Shown: positions 42,808 to 52,017 of the stretch, one piece after another
Position numbering within the stretch: position 1 is the first letter of the stretch
How the letters are laid out: the number at the start of each line of letters is the position of its first letter
Source of the DNA: Micromonospora yasonensis
GTDB taxonomy: Bacteria; Actinomycetota; Actinomycetes; Mycobacteriales; Micromonosporaceae
Direction: 5' to 3'
Length of the DNA: 60,712 nt
NCBI RefSeq assembly: GCF_026013475.1
Contig: NZ_JAPDPH010000013.1
Coordinates: 1-60,712 of the forward strand
Notes under the pieces: generated by a model
Databases searched by the model: none
What the model saw: the letters and a program-made list of their open reading frames with translations, nothing else
Told to the model about the DNA's origin: nothing
Made by a program: the position numbers and the translations under genes

Positions 42808-45541
42808 CGGTAGCCGTCGCGGACCCGTCCGGCCCGGCCTCGGTCGAGGTGGGGGCCGCCTCGGGGGCGTCGACGTCGTCCGACGCCGGGTCCGCGACCG
42901 GCGCGGCCGCGGCCTCGACCGGGACGTCTCCGGTCTCTGCCGCGTTGTCGGCGTCGGCGCTCTCCGGGCCGGCCTCGGCGGCGGCCGGCGCGGTCGCGTC
43001 CGGCTGGCCCTCCGTGGTTGCCCCACCGTCGGCCGCCCCGGCCCGGGCGATCGGCTCGGCGGCCACCGCGTCGGGGTCGACGTCGACCGGCTGCTCGGCG
43101 GTGGCCGGCAGAACGGTGGCGGTCCCGGTACGCGTCGCCTCCACCGCCACCTGGGCCGTCTCCTCGCCGCCGAAGAGGCGCGGCAGGGTCGCGGTGTGCG
43201 CGCCCCGCAGCTCGTCGAGGCCGATCCGGAACTGGTCGTGCACCTCCAGGGCGCCGCCGGCCGGGTCGGTGACCCCGATGAACTCCCACGGCACCCCGTG
43301 CTCGGCGCAGAGGGCGGTGAACGCCTTCTCGTGCCCGCGCGGCACCGACACCAGCGCGCGGCCGGCGGACTCGCTGAACAGGAAGACGAACGGCATCGAG
43401 CCGCCGGCGAAGTGCTCCGGCAGCACGACCCGGACGCCGATGCCGCGTCGCAGGCAGGACTCGACCAGGCTCTGGGCGAGGCCACCGTCGGAGAGGTCGT
43501 GGGCGGAGGTGAGGTGCCCCACCCGCGCGGCGGCGGCCAGCAGGTCGGCGAGCTGCCGCTCGCGGGCCAGGTCGACCTGCGGCGGGATGCCGCCGAGGTG
43601 CTCGTGGGTGACCCAGGCCCATTCCGAGCCGGAGAGCTCGACGTGCGTCTCGCCCAGCAGGAAGAGCTGGTCGTGGTCGCCACCCGGGCGGGGCACGAAG
43701 CCCATCGGCACCCGGTCGGCGACGTTGTCGAGCACGCCCAGCACGCCGACCACCGGGGTCGGGTGGATGGCCGCCGCGCCGGTCTGGTTGTAGAAGCTGA
43801 CGTTGCCGCCGGTCACCGGGATGCCCAGCTCCAGGCAGCCGTCCGCCAGGCCGCGCACGGCCTCGGCGAACTGCCACATCACGCCCGGGTCCTCCGGCGA
43901 GCCGAAGTTGAGGCAGTTGGTGACCGCGATCGGCTTCGCGCCGGTCACCGCCACGTTCCGGTACGCCTCGGCCAGCGCGAGCTTCGTCCCCTGGTACGGG
44001 TCGAGGCGCGCGTACCGGCCGTTGCCGTCGACGGAGAGCGCGACCCCGAGGCCGGTCCGCTCGTCGATCCGGATCACGCCGGCGTCCTCCGGCTGGGCGA
44101 GCACGGTGTTGCCCAGCACGTACCGGTCGTACTGCTCGGTGACCCAGGTCTTGTCGGCCAGGTTCGGCGACGCGATCATCCGCAGCACGGTCTCGCGCAG
44201 CGCGTCGGGGGTGCTCGGCCGGGGCAGCGTCTCGGCCCGGTCGGCCTGGAGCAGGATCAGGTCGGCCGGCTCGCGCATCGGACGGGCGTAGACCGGTCCG
44301 TCGTCGACCAGCGAGCCCGGCGGCACGTCGACCACCACGCGGTCCCGCCAGGTGACCAGCAGGCGGCCCGGCTGGCCGTCCGGCGCCGGCGGGGTGACCT
44401 CACCGATGGCGGTGGCGAGCACGCCCCACTTCTCGGCGGTCTTGAGCACCGCCTCCAGCTTGTCCGGGGCGACGACCAGGAGCATCCGCTCCTGGGACTC
44501 GCTGGCCAGGATCTCGTGCGGGGCCATCGACGGCTCGCGCAGCGGCACCCGCTCCAGCCACACCCGCATGCCGGTGCCGGCGGCCGCGGCGGTCTCGGTG
44601 AGCGCGCAGGTCAGGCCGGCGCCGCCGAGGTCCTGGATGCCGACGACCAGCTCGGCGTCGTACAGCTCGAGGCAGGCCTCGATCAGCAGCTTCTCGGTGA
44701 ACGGGTCGCCCACCTGGACCGACGGGCGGCGCTGCTCGCTGCCCTCGTCGAAGGTGGCGCTGGCCAGCACCGACACGCCGCCGATGCCGTCCCGGCCGGT
44801 CTTGGCGCCCATCAGCACCACGACGTTGCCGGGGCCAGCGGCCTCCTTCTTCTGCAGCCGGTCGACCGGCAGCACGCCGAGGCAGAGCGCGTTGACCAGC
44901 GGGTTGCCCTGGTAGCAGGGGTCGAAGACCACCTCGCCACCGATGTTCGGCAGGCCCAGGCAGTTGCCGTAGCCGCCGACGCCGGCCACCACTCCGGGCA
45001 GCACCCGGGCGGTGTCCGGGTGGTCGGCCGCGCCGAAGCGCAGCGGGTCCATCACCGCGACCGGGCGGGCGCCCATGGCGAGGATGTCCCGGACGATGCC
45101 GCCGACGCCGGTCGCCGCGCCCTGGTAGGGCTCGACGAAGCTCGGGTGGTTGTGCGACTCGACCTTGAAGGTCACCGCCAGCTCGTCGGAGACCCGGACC
45201 ACGCCGGCGTTCTCTCCGATGCCGGCGAGCAGCCGGTCGCTCGGCGGGGCCTTCTCGCCGAACTGCCGCAGGTGCACCTTGCTCGACTTGTAGGAGCAGT
45301 GCTCGCTCCACATGATCGAGTACATGGCCAGCTCGGCCTGGGTGGGCCGGCGACCGAGGATGTGCCGGATCCGGTCGTACTCGTCGTCACGGAGGCCCAG
45401 CTCGGCGTACGGCTGGAGCTCGTCGGGGGTCTCGACGGCCTGCGGCACGGTGTCCACGCCGTGGGCCCAGTCGTCGGCGGGGCCGCCCTGCGGCACGACG
45501 GCCGGCGCCTCCCGCAGGGCCGGGTCCGGATGGGTGGTCAT
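42770..45541 (-). CDS. purL: Phosphoribosylformylglycinamidine synthase, large subunit
   Basis: 923 residues, well above the 740-760 of typical small-type PurL. The normal enzyme ends near LPRLFGG (about residue 793); some 130 residues of Ala/Asp/Glu/Pro-rich disordered sequence follow. Core motifs [32 protein letters not shown] and [12 protein letters not shown] are intact. Works with PurQ and PurS to make FGAM. ATG preceded by GAGGAGAGG. Confidence 0.96.
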   Translation of the reverse strand: MTTHPDPALREAPAVVPQGGPADDWAHGVDTVPQAVETPDELQPYAELGLRDDEYDRIRHILGRRPTQAELAMYSIMWSEHCSYKSSKVHLRQFGEKAPPSDRLLAGIGENAGVVRVSDELAVTFKVESHNHPSFVEPYQGAATGVGGIVRDILAMGARPVAVMDPLRFGAADHPDTARVLPGVVAGVGGYGNCLGLPNIGGEVVFDPCYQGNPLVNALCLGVLPVDRLQKKEAAGPGNVVVLMGAKTGRDGIGGVSVLASATFDEGSEQRRPSVQVGDPFTEKLLIEACLELYDAELVVGIQDLGGAGLTCALTETAAAAGTGMRVWLERVPLREPSMAPHEILASESQERMLLVVAPDKLEAVLKTAEKWGVLATAIGEVTPPAPDGQPGRLLVTWRDRVVVDVPPGSLVDDGPVYARPMREPADLILLQADRAETLPRPSTPDALRETVLRMIASPNLADKTWVTEQYDRYVLGNTVLAQPEDAGVIRIDERTGLGVALSVDGNGRYARLDPYQGTKLALAEAYRNVAVTGAKPIAVTNCLNFGSPEDPGVMWQFAEAVRGLADGCLELGIPVTGGNVSFYNQTGAAAIHPTPVVGVLGVLDNVADRVPMGFVPRPGGDHDQLFLLGETHVELSGSEWAWVTHEHLGGIPPQVDLARERQLADLLAAAARVGHLTSAHDLSDGGLAQSLVESCLRRGIGVRVVLPEHFAGGSMPFVFLFSESAGRALVSVPRGHEKAFTALCAEHGVPWEFIGVTDPAGGALEVHDQFRIGLDELRGAHTATLPRLFGGEETAQVAVEATRTGTATVLPATAEQPVDVDPDAVAAEPIARAGAADGGATTEGQPDATAPAAAEAGPESADADNAAETGDVPVEAAAAPVADPASDDVDAPEAAPTSTEAGPDGSATATGDPDQPAAPDQR

Positions 45542-45563
45542 GACCTCTCCTCGCTGCGCTCGC

Positions 45564-46247
45564 TCACGCCGGCGCCCCCACCAGGTGCTTGAGCACCGAG
45601 GTGAAGAAGCCGAGACCGTCCAGGGAGGGGCCGGTGAGCGCCTCCACCGCGTGCTCGGGATGCGGCATGATGCCGACCACGTTGCCGGCCTCGTTGGTGA
45701 TCGCGGCGATGTCGCGCTGCGAACCGTTGGGGTTGCCGCCGAGGTAGCGGGCGACGACCCGGCCCTCGGCCTCCAGCCGGTCCAGGGTCGCCGGGTCGGC
45801 GACGTAGCAGCCCTCGCCGTTCTTGACCGGGATCAGCACCTCCTGGCCCGGCTGGAACGCGTTGGTCCACGCGGTGCCGACGGCCTCGATGCGGAGGATC
45901 TGGTCCCGGTTACGGAAGTGCAGGTGCTGGTTGCGGGTGAGCGCGCCGGGCAGCAGGTGGGCCTCGCAGAGGATCTGGAAGCCGTTGCAGATGCCGAGCA
46001 CCGGAAGGCCACCCCGGGCGGCGTCCACGATCGTCTCCATCACCGGGGCGAACCGGGCGATGGCCCCGCAGCGCAGGTAGTCACCGTAGGAGAAGCCGCC
46101 GGGCAGGACGACGGCGTCCACCCCGTGCAGCCCCGGGTCGCCGTGCCAGAGCCGGACCGGCTCGGCGCCGGCGATCCGTACGGCGCGGGCGGCGTCCCCG
46201 TCGTCGAGCGAGCCGGGGAACGTCACCACACCGACCCGGGCGGTCAC
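45564..46247 (-). CDS. purQ: Phosphoribosylformylglycinamidine synthase, glutaminase subunit
   Basis: 227 residues from GTG 46247 overlapping the purS stop. Class I glutaminase: [16 protein letters not shown], nucleophile Cys in [11 protein letters not shown], and the His/Glu pair in MPHPEHA near the C-terminus. Supplies ammonia to PurL. Confidence 0.96.
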   Translation of the reverse strand: MTARVGVVTFPGSLDDGDAARAVRIAGAEPVRLWHGDPGLHGVDAVVLPGGFSYGDYLRCGAIARFAPVMETIVDAARGGLPVLGICNGFQILCEAHLLPGALTRNQHLHFRNRDQILRIEAVGTAWTNAFQPGQEVLIPVKNGEGCYVADPATLDRLEAEGRVVARYLGGNPNGSQRDIAAITNEAGNVVGIMPHPEHAVEALTGPSLDGLGFFTSVLKHLVGAPA

Positions 46248-46507
46248 GAGTGCGCGCCCGCGGTCTCGTCGCTCTCGACCAGGCGGACGGTGAAGTCCTC
46301 GATGACCGGGTTGGCGAGCAGCTTGTCGGCGATCTCCCGGGCTCGGTCCAGGTCCGGTTCGCCGGTGAACTCGATCTCGATCCGCCTGCCGATCCGGACC
46401 GAGGCGACGTCGCTGACGCCGAGCCGGGGCAGCGCGTTTGCGACGGCCTGGCCCTGAGGATCGAGGATCTCGGGCTTGAGCATGACGTCGACGACGACGC
46501 GAGGCAC
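46244..46507 (-). CDS. purS: Phosphoribosylformylglycinamidine synthase, PurS subunit
   Basis: 87 residues from GTG 46507 (CAGGAG 8 nt upstream). Characteristic [23 protein letters not shown] and the GRRIEIEF strand. Small structural subunit that bridges PurQ and PurL. First gene of purS-purQ-purL-comB-like. Confidence 0.95.
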   Translation of the reverse strand: MPRVVVDVMLKPEILDPQGQAVANALPRLGVSDVASVRIGRRIEIEFTGEPDLDRAREIADKLLANPVIEDFTVRLVESDETAGAHS

Positions 46508-46975
46508 GGGGCACTCCTGACTGTGTACGCAGTTGGGTGCCGGCCCACTACGGGCGAGCGCAGCCAGCCTACCTGGCAGATCCCGCCTCGCCCCCACCGG
46601 CCGGGGCCGGATCAGGCAGTGATCGGCGTGGACGGCCGCGCGGGCGGAACGCCGATGCGGGTTCGTTGCGACGTCGATACGGATTCGTTGCCCAAGGGCG
46701 GGCCCAGGTCCGGGCGACACCCCCTCTGACCAGCCATTTTCCGAGCCACCTCGGTCCGCCGGACCGGTTTCCGACAGATGAACCGGCCGCGCCGGTGGCT
46801 TCGGCGGGATGGACCAACTGATATCGATCGGAGCCTTGTGACGAAGCTCCCCCCTCCTAGCGTTCATCGTCAGCTGTCGATGGAGTCGTCGACCGGCCCC
46901 CGGGCCCATCCCGCCCTGGTGACGTCGCCCCTGGCCGACACCCCGAGCCGCCTCCGCGGAAGGAGTTTCCCCGAC
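46508..46975. other. Intergenic region purS to secreted remnant
   Basis: About 470 bp with no convincing gene. Must hold the purS promoter on the minus strand. A TTGTGA / TAGCGT pair with 16-bp spacing near 46836-46863 could drive the plus-strand remnant. No riboswitch fold recognised. Confidence 0.4.
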
Positions 46976-47172
46976 ATGCGCCTCCGAGCCCTGCTCGCCG
47001 CCCTGGCCGGCGCACTCGCCACCGCCTCCGGCGCGTCGCCGCGCCGGCTGGCCCGCAGCCGATCATCGGCGGCAACACCGGTGTCGCCTCCACCGCCGAC
47101 GGGGTGAGCATCCAGAACTACGGCAGTGTCGCGTACAACCGGGCCTGGATCACCTTGGCGGCCGGTGTCTGA
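46976..47172 (+). pseudogene. Frameshifted remnant of secreted trypsin-like protein
   Basis: ATG 46976 with GGAAGGAG begins a good signal peptide (RLRALLAALAGALATASG). The frame then runs out at 47105, but one frame over the sequence continues as GPQPIIGGNTGVASTADG, with the IIGG start of a mature S1-type protease, and stops at 47172. A frameshift near 47035-47040 would join them. Only the N-terminus of the mature domain remains, so this is a truncated remnant. Confidence 0.45.
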
Positions 47173-47301
47173 CGGTTAGGGCCGGGTGCGGCGGGGATGG
47201 GTCGTGGCACGCCGACCGTCCGCGCCGCGCCGTTTTGCAGCATCCGATCAGGTGAACACGGCTCACGAACCGGCCGCCTACCTACTGGAAGCATCGGAAC
47301 C

Positions 47302-47763
47302 GTGCTGGTCGTGACGACGGATCAACTGCCTGGCTACGAGATCCGCCAGATCCTCGGCGAAGTGGTCTCCTCGATGGCGAGGACCCGGAACCCCTACCGC
47401 GAGGGGGTCAAGAACCTGCGTGGTGGCGCCTACGACCCGATGGCGCCGGACAACCTCACCCGGTGGCGTACCGACTCGGTGGCCCGGCTGGGCGAGGAGG
47501 CCCGCCGGCTCGGCGCGAACGCGGTGATCGGCATGCGCTTCGACAGCCGGGACTGCGGCGAGATGTGGATGGAGATCTGCGCGTACGGCACAGCGGTCAT
47601 CGTGGCGCCCAAGATGCCGGACGTCATGCCGCCCGACCAGCCCATGATCGCTGCCGAGACGGCCCAGGACCCGGAGATCGCCTCCGCCCCTGGCGGCATC
47701 GCCGAACCGGCCAGCGCCCCCAATCTGAGTTCCGCCGCCGAAACCCCCACCCGCGACTCCTGA
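47302..47763 (+). CDS. YbjQ/UPF0145 family protein
   Basis: 153 residues from GTG 47302. YbjQ (DUF74) fold: LPGYEIRQILGEVVSSM, EEARRLGANAVIGMRFD and AYGTAVIVAP. Pentameric metal-binding-like proteins of unknown role. A Pro/Ser/Ala-rich tail of about 45 residues is added. Convergent with purB. Confidence 0.85.
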   Translation: MLVVTTDQLPGYEIRQILGEVVSSMARTRNPYREGVKNLRGGAYDPMAPDNLTRWRTDSVARLGEEARRLGANAVIGMRFDSRDCGEMWMEICAYGTAVIVAPKMPDVMPPDQPMIAAETAQDPEIASAPGGIAEPASAPNLSSAAETPTRDS

Positions 47764-47778
47764 CCATGCCCCGGCCCG

Positions 47779-47830
47779 GACCATCCTCCCGGCCCTGACC
47801 ATCCTCCCGGCCCTGACCATCCTCCCGGCT
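47779..47830. repeat. 18-bp tandem repeat
   Basis: Nearly three copies of GACCATCCTCCCGGCCCT after the YbjQ gene and before the purB terminator. Confidence 0.9.
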
Positions 47831-47831
47831 C

Positions 47832-47891
47832 GTTGATCAAGGAGTTTGCGTCAGAGTTGATCTCCGCGGCGACGCAAACTCCTTGATCAAC
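47832..47891. terminator. Perfect 21-bp inverted repeat terminator
   Basis: Arms 47832-47852 and 47871-47891 (core GATCAAGGAGTTTGCG) with an 18-base spacer, between convergent YbjQ and purB genes. Arms are AT-richer than surroundings, giving T-rich flanks both ways. Confidence 0.85.
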
Positions 47892-47910
47892 AACGCGAGG
47901 GGCGGGGCGG

Positions 47911-49335
47911 TCAGAGGATGGGGGGCGGGGAGTAGGCGGCGGCCTCGGGGTGACGCTCGACGATCTTGGTGATGCGGGCGGTGACGCGGGCGACCTGGTC
48001 GGACGCGGCGCCGACGAACGCGTTGCGGTCGGCGACCAGGGCGTCGATCTCGGCGCGGGTCAGGCCCAGTCGACCGTCCGCGGCAAGGCGGTCGAAGAGG
48101 TCGTTCTCCGCCGCGCCCTTCTCCCGCATGGCCAGCGCCACGGCGACCGCGTGCTCCTTGATCACCTCGTGCGCGACCTCTCGGCCGACCCCGCGCCGGA
48201 CCGCCGCCACCAGGATCTTGGTGGTGGCCAGGAACGGCAGGAAGCGCTCCAGCTCCCGGTTGATCACCGCCGGGTACGGCCCGAACTCGTCGAGCACGGT
48301 GAGGAAGGTCTGGAACAGCCCGTCGGCGGCGAAGAACGCGTCCGGCAGGGCGACCCGGCGAACCACCGAGCAGGAGACGTCCCCCTCGTTCCACTGGTCG
48401 CCGGCCAGCTCACCGACCATCGACAGGTAACCCCGGATGATCACGGCAAAGCCGTTCACCCGCTCGGACGAGCGGGTGTTCATCTTGTGCGGCATGGCGC
48501 TGGAGCCCACCTGACCGGGCTTGAAGCCCTCGGTGACCAGTTCCTGGCCGACCATCAGCCGGATCGTGGTGGCCAGCGACGACGGCGCGGCGGCCACCTG
48601 CGAGAGCGCGGCGATCACCGCCAGGTCGATCGAGCGCGGGTAGACCTGCCCGACGCTGTCCAGCACCCGGCTGAATCCGAGGTGCTCGGCGACCCGGCGC
48701 TCCAGCTCGGCGACCTTGTCGGCGTCGCCGTCGAAAAGATCGAGCTGATCGGCGGCGGTGCCCACCGGCCCCTTGATGCCGCGCAGTGGGAACCAGTTGA
48801 TCAGGTCATCCAGCCGCTCGTACGCGATCAGCAGCTCCTCGGCGGCGGAGGCGAAGCGCTTGCCCAGCGTGGTGGCCTGCGCGGCGACGTTGTGCGACCG
48901 GCCGGTCATCACCAGGCCGGAGTACTCGTGGGCATGCCAGGCGAGCCGGGCCAGGGTGGCCACCACCCGGTCCCGGATCAGCTCCAGCGAGGCCCGGATC
49001 TGGAGCTGCTCGACGTTCTCGGTGAGGTCCCGGGAGGTCATCCCCTTGTGCACGTGCTCGTGCCCGGCGAGCGCGCTGAACTCCTCGATCCGGGCCTTCA
49101 CGTCGTGCCGGGTGACCCGCTCGCGTTCCGCGATCGAGGCCAGGTCGACGGTGTCAACCACCTGCTCGTACGCCTCGACCACCCCGTCCGGCACCGGCAC
49201 GCCGAGGTCCCGCTGGGCCTTCAGTACGGCGAGCCAGAGCCGCCGCTCCATCCGTACCTTCTCCTCGGGCGACCAGAGGGCGACCAGCTCGGGTGAGGCG
49301 TACCGGTTGGCGAGCACGTTCGGGATCGTCGTCAC
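47911..49335 (-). CDS. purB: Adenylosuccinate lyase
   Basis: 474 residues. Fumarase/aspartase family with the signature GSSAMPHKMNTRSSE (about 263-277) and catalytic His in GMTSRDLTENVEQL and GRSHNVAAQATT. Acts twice in purine synthesis (SAICAR and adenylosuccinate cleavage). Own transcription unit. Confidence 0.95.
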   Translation of the reverse strand: MTTIPNVLANRYASPELVALWSPEEKVRMERRLWLAVLKAQRDLGVPVPDGVVEAYEQVVDTVDLASIAERERVTRHDVKARIEEFSALAGHEHVHKGMTSRDLTENVEQLQIRASLELIRDRVVATLARLAWHAHEYSGLVMTGRSHNVAAQATTLGKRFASAAEELLIAYERLDDLINWFPLRGIKGPVGTAADQLDLFDGDADKVAELERRVAEHLGFSRVLDSVGQVYPRSIDLAVIAALSQVAAAPSSLATTIRLMVGQELVTEGFKPGQVGSSAMPHKMNTRSSERVNGFAVIIRGYLSMVGELAGDQWNEGDVSCSVVRRVALPDAFFAADGLFQTFLTVLDEFGPYPAVINRELERFLPFLATTKILVAAVRRGVGREVAHEVIKEHAVAVALAMREKGAAENDLFDRLAADGRLGLTRAEIDALVADRNAFVGAASDQVARVTARITKIVERHPEAAAYSPPPIL

Positions 49336-49459
49336 GCGCCTTATTCTCCATCGTCCCGTACGGGCGCGGCGGCGGCCCCGGCGCGTGTGATTACGCGGGT
49401 TTGGGCGGAAAAGTTCCTGTTGTCGCTCATGACCGGGCAGGACGGCAGGACAGGGGCCG

Positions 49460-49684
49460 TTGCGGGATCATGTCGCCATCCACCTCTCGCCGTTGATCGC
49501 CAATCGCGCCGTCGTCGGGACGGCGGAACGGTTCACCCTCGTCCGGACCATCTACGGCACGGTCAGCCTGAAGGCGGCCGCCAACAACCGCTACGTCACC
49601 GCGGCGAGCGGCGGCGCCAAGCCGCTGATCGCGAGCAGCCAGAGAATCGGGATCGGCTCCTGGGAGAAGTTCAACCTCGGCTGA
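49460..49684 (+). pseudogene. Fragment of a fascin/beta-trefoil carbohydrate-binding protein
   Basis: Open for about 74 codons with no ribosome site. Two adjoining repeats end PLIANRAVVGTAERFTLV and PLIASSQRIGIGSWEKFNL, separated by VSLKAAANNRYVTAASGG. This is the pattern of fascin-like repeats at the C-terminus of secreted glycoside hydrolases. Only the tail remains. Confidence 0.5.
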
Positions 49685-49823
49685 TCCCCAGCACAGCGAC
49701 CGACGCCCGTCCGGGTACGTAGCCGGACGGGCGTCGCCGTTCCGGGTCACCGGGTGATCTTCCGCCGGCCCCGGCCGGATAGGGTGCTCATCGTCCTGAT
49801 TCGACGGACAGGATTGGGGAAGA

Positions 49824-50570
49824 GTGTCCAGAATTTCCGGCAGGGTTGCCCTGGTCACGGGCGGGAGCCGCGGTATCGGTGCCGCCGTCGCGCGTCGGCT
49901 GGCCCAGGACGGTGCCCACGTCGCGTTCACCTATCGCGAGGCGGAGGACAGCGCGAAGGCCGTCGTGGCCGACATCGAGTCGTACGGCCGCACCGGCCTG
50001 TCGATCCGGGCCGACAGCACCGACCCGGCCGCACTGGTCGGCGCGGTCGAGCAGACCGTCGCCGAGCTGGGGCGGCTGGACGTCCTGGTCAACAACGCCG
50101 GGGTGTTCTCGTCGGCGCCGATCGAGAAGGTCAGCCTCGACGACCTGGACCGGGCCATCGCCGTGCACGTACGCGGGGTGTTCCTGGCCACCCAGGCGGC
50201 GGTGCGCCACCTGGGTGACGGCGGGCGGATCGTCAACATCGGCAGCAGCTTCGCCAGCCGCGTTCCGACCCCGGTCCCGGGCGTGAGCGTCTACGCCATG
50301 ACCAAGAGTGCGGTCAACGGCCTGACCCGGGCACTCGCCCGCGAGCTCGGCCCGCGCGGGATCACCGTCAACCTGATCCTCCCCGGCTCCACCGACACCG
50401 ACATGAACCCGGCGGACAGCGCCGGCGCCGACGCGCAACGGTCGCAGATCGCACTCGGCCGGTACGGCACGCCGGCCGACGTGGCGGCGATGGTCAGCCA
50501 CCTGGTGGGCGAGGGCGGGCGGCACATCACGGGCGCGTCAATCGCCATCGACGGGGGCACCACCACCTGA
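49824..50570 (+). CDS. Short-chain dehydrogenase/reductase
   Basis: 248 residues. Classical SDR: TGGSRGIGAAVAR, NNAG, Ser in NIGSSFASR, Tyr-x3-Lys in SVYAMTKSA, and a C-terminal GASIAIDGG. NADP preference suggested by Arg in the first loop. Alone; the thiolase gene converges on it. Confidence 0.9.
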   Translation: MSRISGRVALVTGGSRGIGAAVARRLAQDGAHVAFTYREAEDSAKAVVADIESYGRTGLSIRADSTDPAALVGAVEQTVAELGRLDVLVNNAGVFSSAPIEKVSLDDLDRAIAVHVRGVFLATQAAVRHLGDGGRIVNIGSSFASRVPTPVPGVSVYAMTKSAVNGLTRALARELGPRGITVNLILPGSTDTDMNPADSAGADAQRSQIALGRYGTPADVAAMVSHLVGEGGRHITGASIAIDGGTTT

Positions 50571-50669
50571 CCCGGTCGCGGCTCGCCGGCCTGCGGCGAG
50601 CCGCCCGGGACCCGGGCAGGGCCCGCACCGTGGTCGACTCGCCGTGCGGCACGGGTGCCGGCTGCCGGT

Positions 50670-51962
50670 TCACCGCTCCAGGATCGCGGTCACGCCCTGG
50701 CCACCGGCGGCGCAGATGGAGATCAGACCCCGCCCGCCGCCCTTCCGGTCGAGGAGCTTGGCCAGGGTGGCCACGATCCGCCCGCCGGTGGCGGCGAACG
50801 GGTGCCCGGCGGCCAGCGACGAGCCGTTGACGTTGAGCTTGTCCCGGTCGATCGACCCGAGCGGCGCGTCCAGGCCCAGCCGTTCCTTGCAGAACTCCGG
50901 CGACTCCCATGCGGCCAGGGTGGCCAGCACCTGCGAGGCGAACGCCTCGTGGATCTCGTAGAAGTCGAAGTCCTGGAGGGCCAGGCCGGCCCGGGCCAGC
51001 ATCCGGGGTACCGCGTACGCCGGGGCCATCAGCAGCCCCTCGTCACCGTGCACGAAGTCGACCGCGGCGGTCTCCGACCAGGAGAACCAGGCCAGTACCG
51101 GCAGGCTGTGCTCGCGGGCCCACTCCTCACTGGCCAGCAGCACCGTCGACGCGCCGTCGGTGAGCGGGGAGGAGTTGCCGGCGGTCATGGTGGCCCGCTC
51201 GGCGTCCGGACCCTTGGCGCCGAAGACCGGCTTGAGCGAGGCGAGCTTCTCCAGGCTGGTGTCCGGGCGGAGGTTCTGGTCGCGGGTCAGCCCCAGGTAA
51301 GGGGTCATCAGGTCGTCGAAGAACCCCTGCTCGTACGCGGCGGCGAGCCGCTGGTGCGAGCGGAGCGCCAGCTCGTCCTGGGCCTGCCGGTCGATGTTCC
51401 AGCGCAGCGCCGTCCGCGCCGCGTGCTCCCCCATGGACAGCCCGGTACGCGGCTCCGCGTTGCGCGGGATCTCCGGCTTGAACGGCTGGTGCGGGCGGAG
51501 CTTCGCGGCGACCTTGAGCCGCTCGCCGAGGGTCCGCGCGGAGTTGAGCTGGAGGAGGGTGCGGCGCAGGTCCTCGTTGATCGCCAGCGGCGCGTCCGAG
51601 GTGGTGTCCACGCCACCGGCGATGCCGACCTCGAGCTGCCCGAGGGCGATCTTGTTGGCGACCAGGATGGCGGCTTCGAGCCCGGTGCCGCAGGCCTGCT
51701 GGATGTCGTACGCCGGGGTGTGCGGGTCGAGCCGGGAGCCGAGCACCACCTCGCGGGTGAGGTTGTAGTCCCGGGAGTGCTTGAGCACCGCGCCGGCGAC
51801 CACCTCACCGACCCGCTGCCCGGCCAGGCCGAACCGGGCGACCAGGCCGTCGAGCGCCGCGCCGAGCATGTCCGCGTTGGACGCGTGCGCGTAGCGCGAG
51901 TTGGACCGGGCGAAGGGGATGCGGTTGCCGCCGATGACCGCGACCCGCCGGACACTCTGCAC
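50670..51962 (-). CDS. fadA2: Acetyl-CoA C-acyltransferase (FadA2-like thiolase)
   Basis: 430 residues from GTG 51962 (GAGGAGG upstream). Thiolase with nucleophile Cys in DIQQACGTGLEAAILVA (about 88), the His of NVNGSSLAAGHPFAATGGR and the Cys of SICAAGGQGV. Gene order (divergent from a FabG4-like reductase and MaoC dehydratase) matches fadA2-fabG4-htdX of Mycobacterium, suggesting a shared fatty-acid pathway. Confidence 0.93.
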   Translation of the reverse strand: MQSVRRVAVIGGNRIPFARSNSRYAHASNADMLGAALDGLVARFGLAGQRVGEVVAGAVLKHSRDYNLTREVVLGSRLDPHTPAYDIQQACGTGLEAAILVANKIALGQLEVGIAGGVDTTSDAPLAINEDLRRTLLQLNSARTLGERLKVAAKLRPHQPFKPEIPRNAEPRTGLSMGEHAARTALRWNIDRQAQDELALRSHQRLAAAYEQGFFDDLMTPYLGLTRDQNLRPDTSLEKLASLKPVFGAKGPDAERATMTAGNSSPLTDGASTVLLASEEWAREHSLPVLAWFSWSETAAVDFVHGDEGLLMAPAYAVPRMLARAGLALQDFDFYEIHEAFASQVLATLAAWESPEFCKERLGLDAPLGSIDRDKLNVNGSSLAAGHPFAATGGRIVATLAKLLDRKGGGRGLISICAAGGQGVTAILER

Positions 51963-52017
51963 GATCGGCCTCCTCTGAAGCTGTTGCCCGAACCCTACTC
52001 GCCAGTAGGCTACGCCT

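Noticed and set aside
43196..45592. A 798-codon open frame opposite purL
   Set aside because: Antisense to an unambiguous purL with conserved motifs; composition is shadow-like (Gly/Arg/Leu/Val/Asp/Gln rich).
46508..46975. Possible purine riboswitch upstream of purS
   Set aside because: No conserved purine-aptamer core or three-way junction could be found by eye.
47779..47830. 18-bp repeats considered as CRISPR or regulator sites
   Set aside because: Head-to-tail with no spacers, between convergent genes, next to a terminator.
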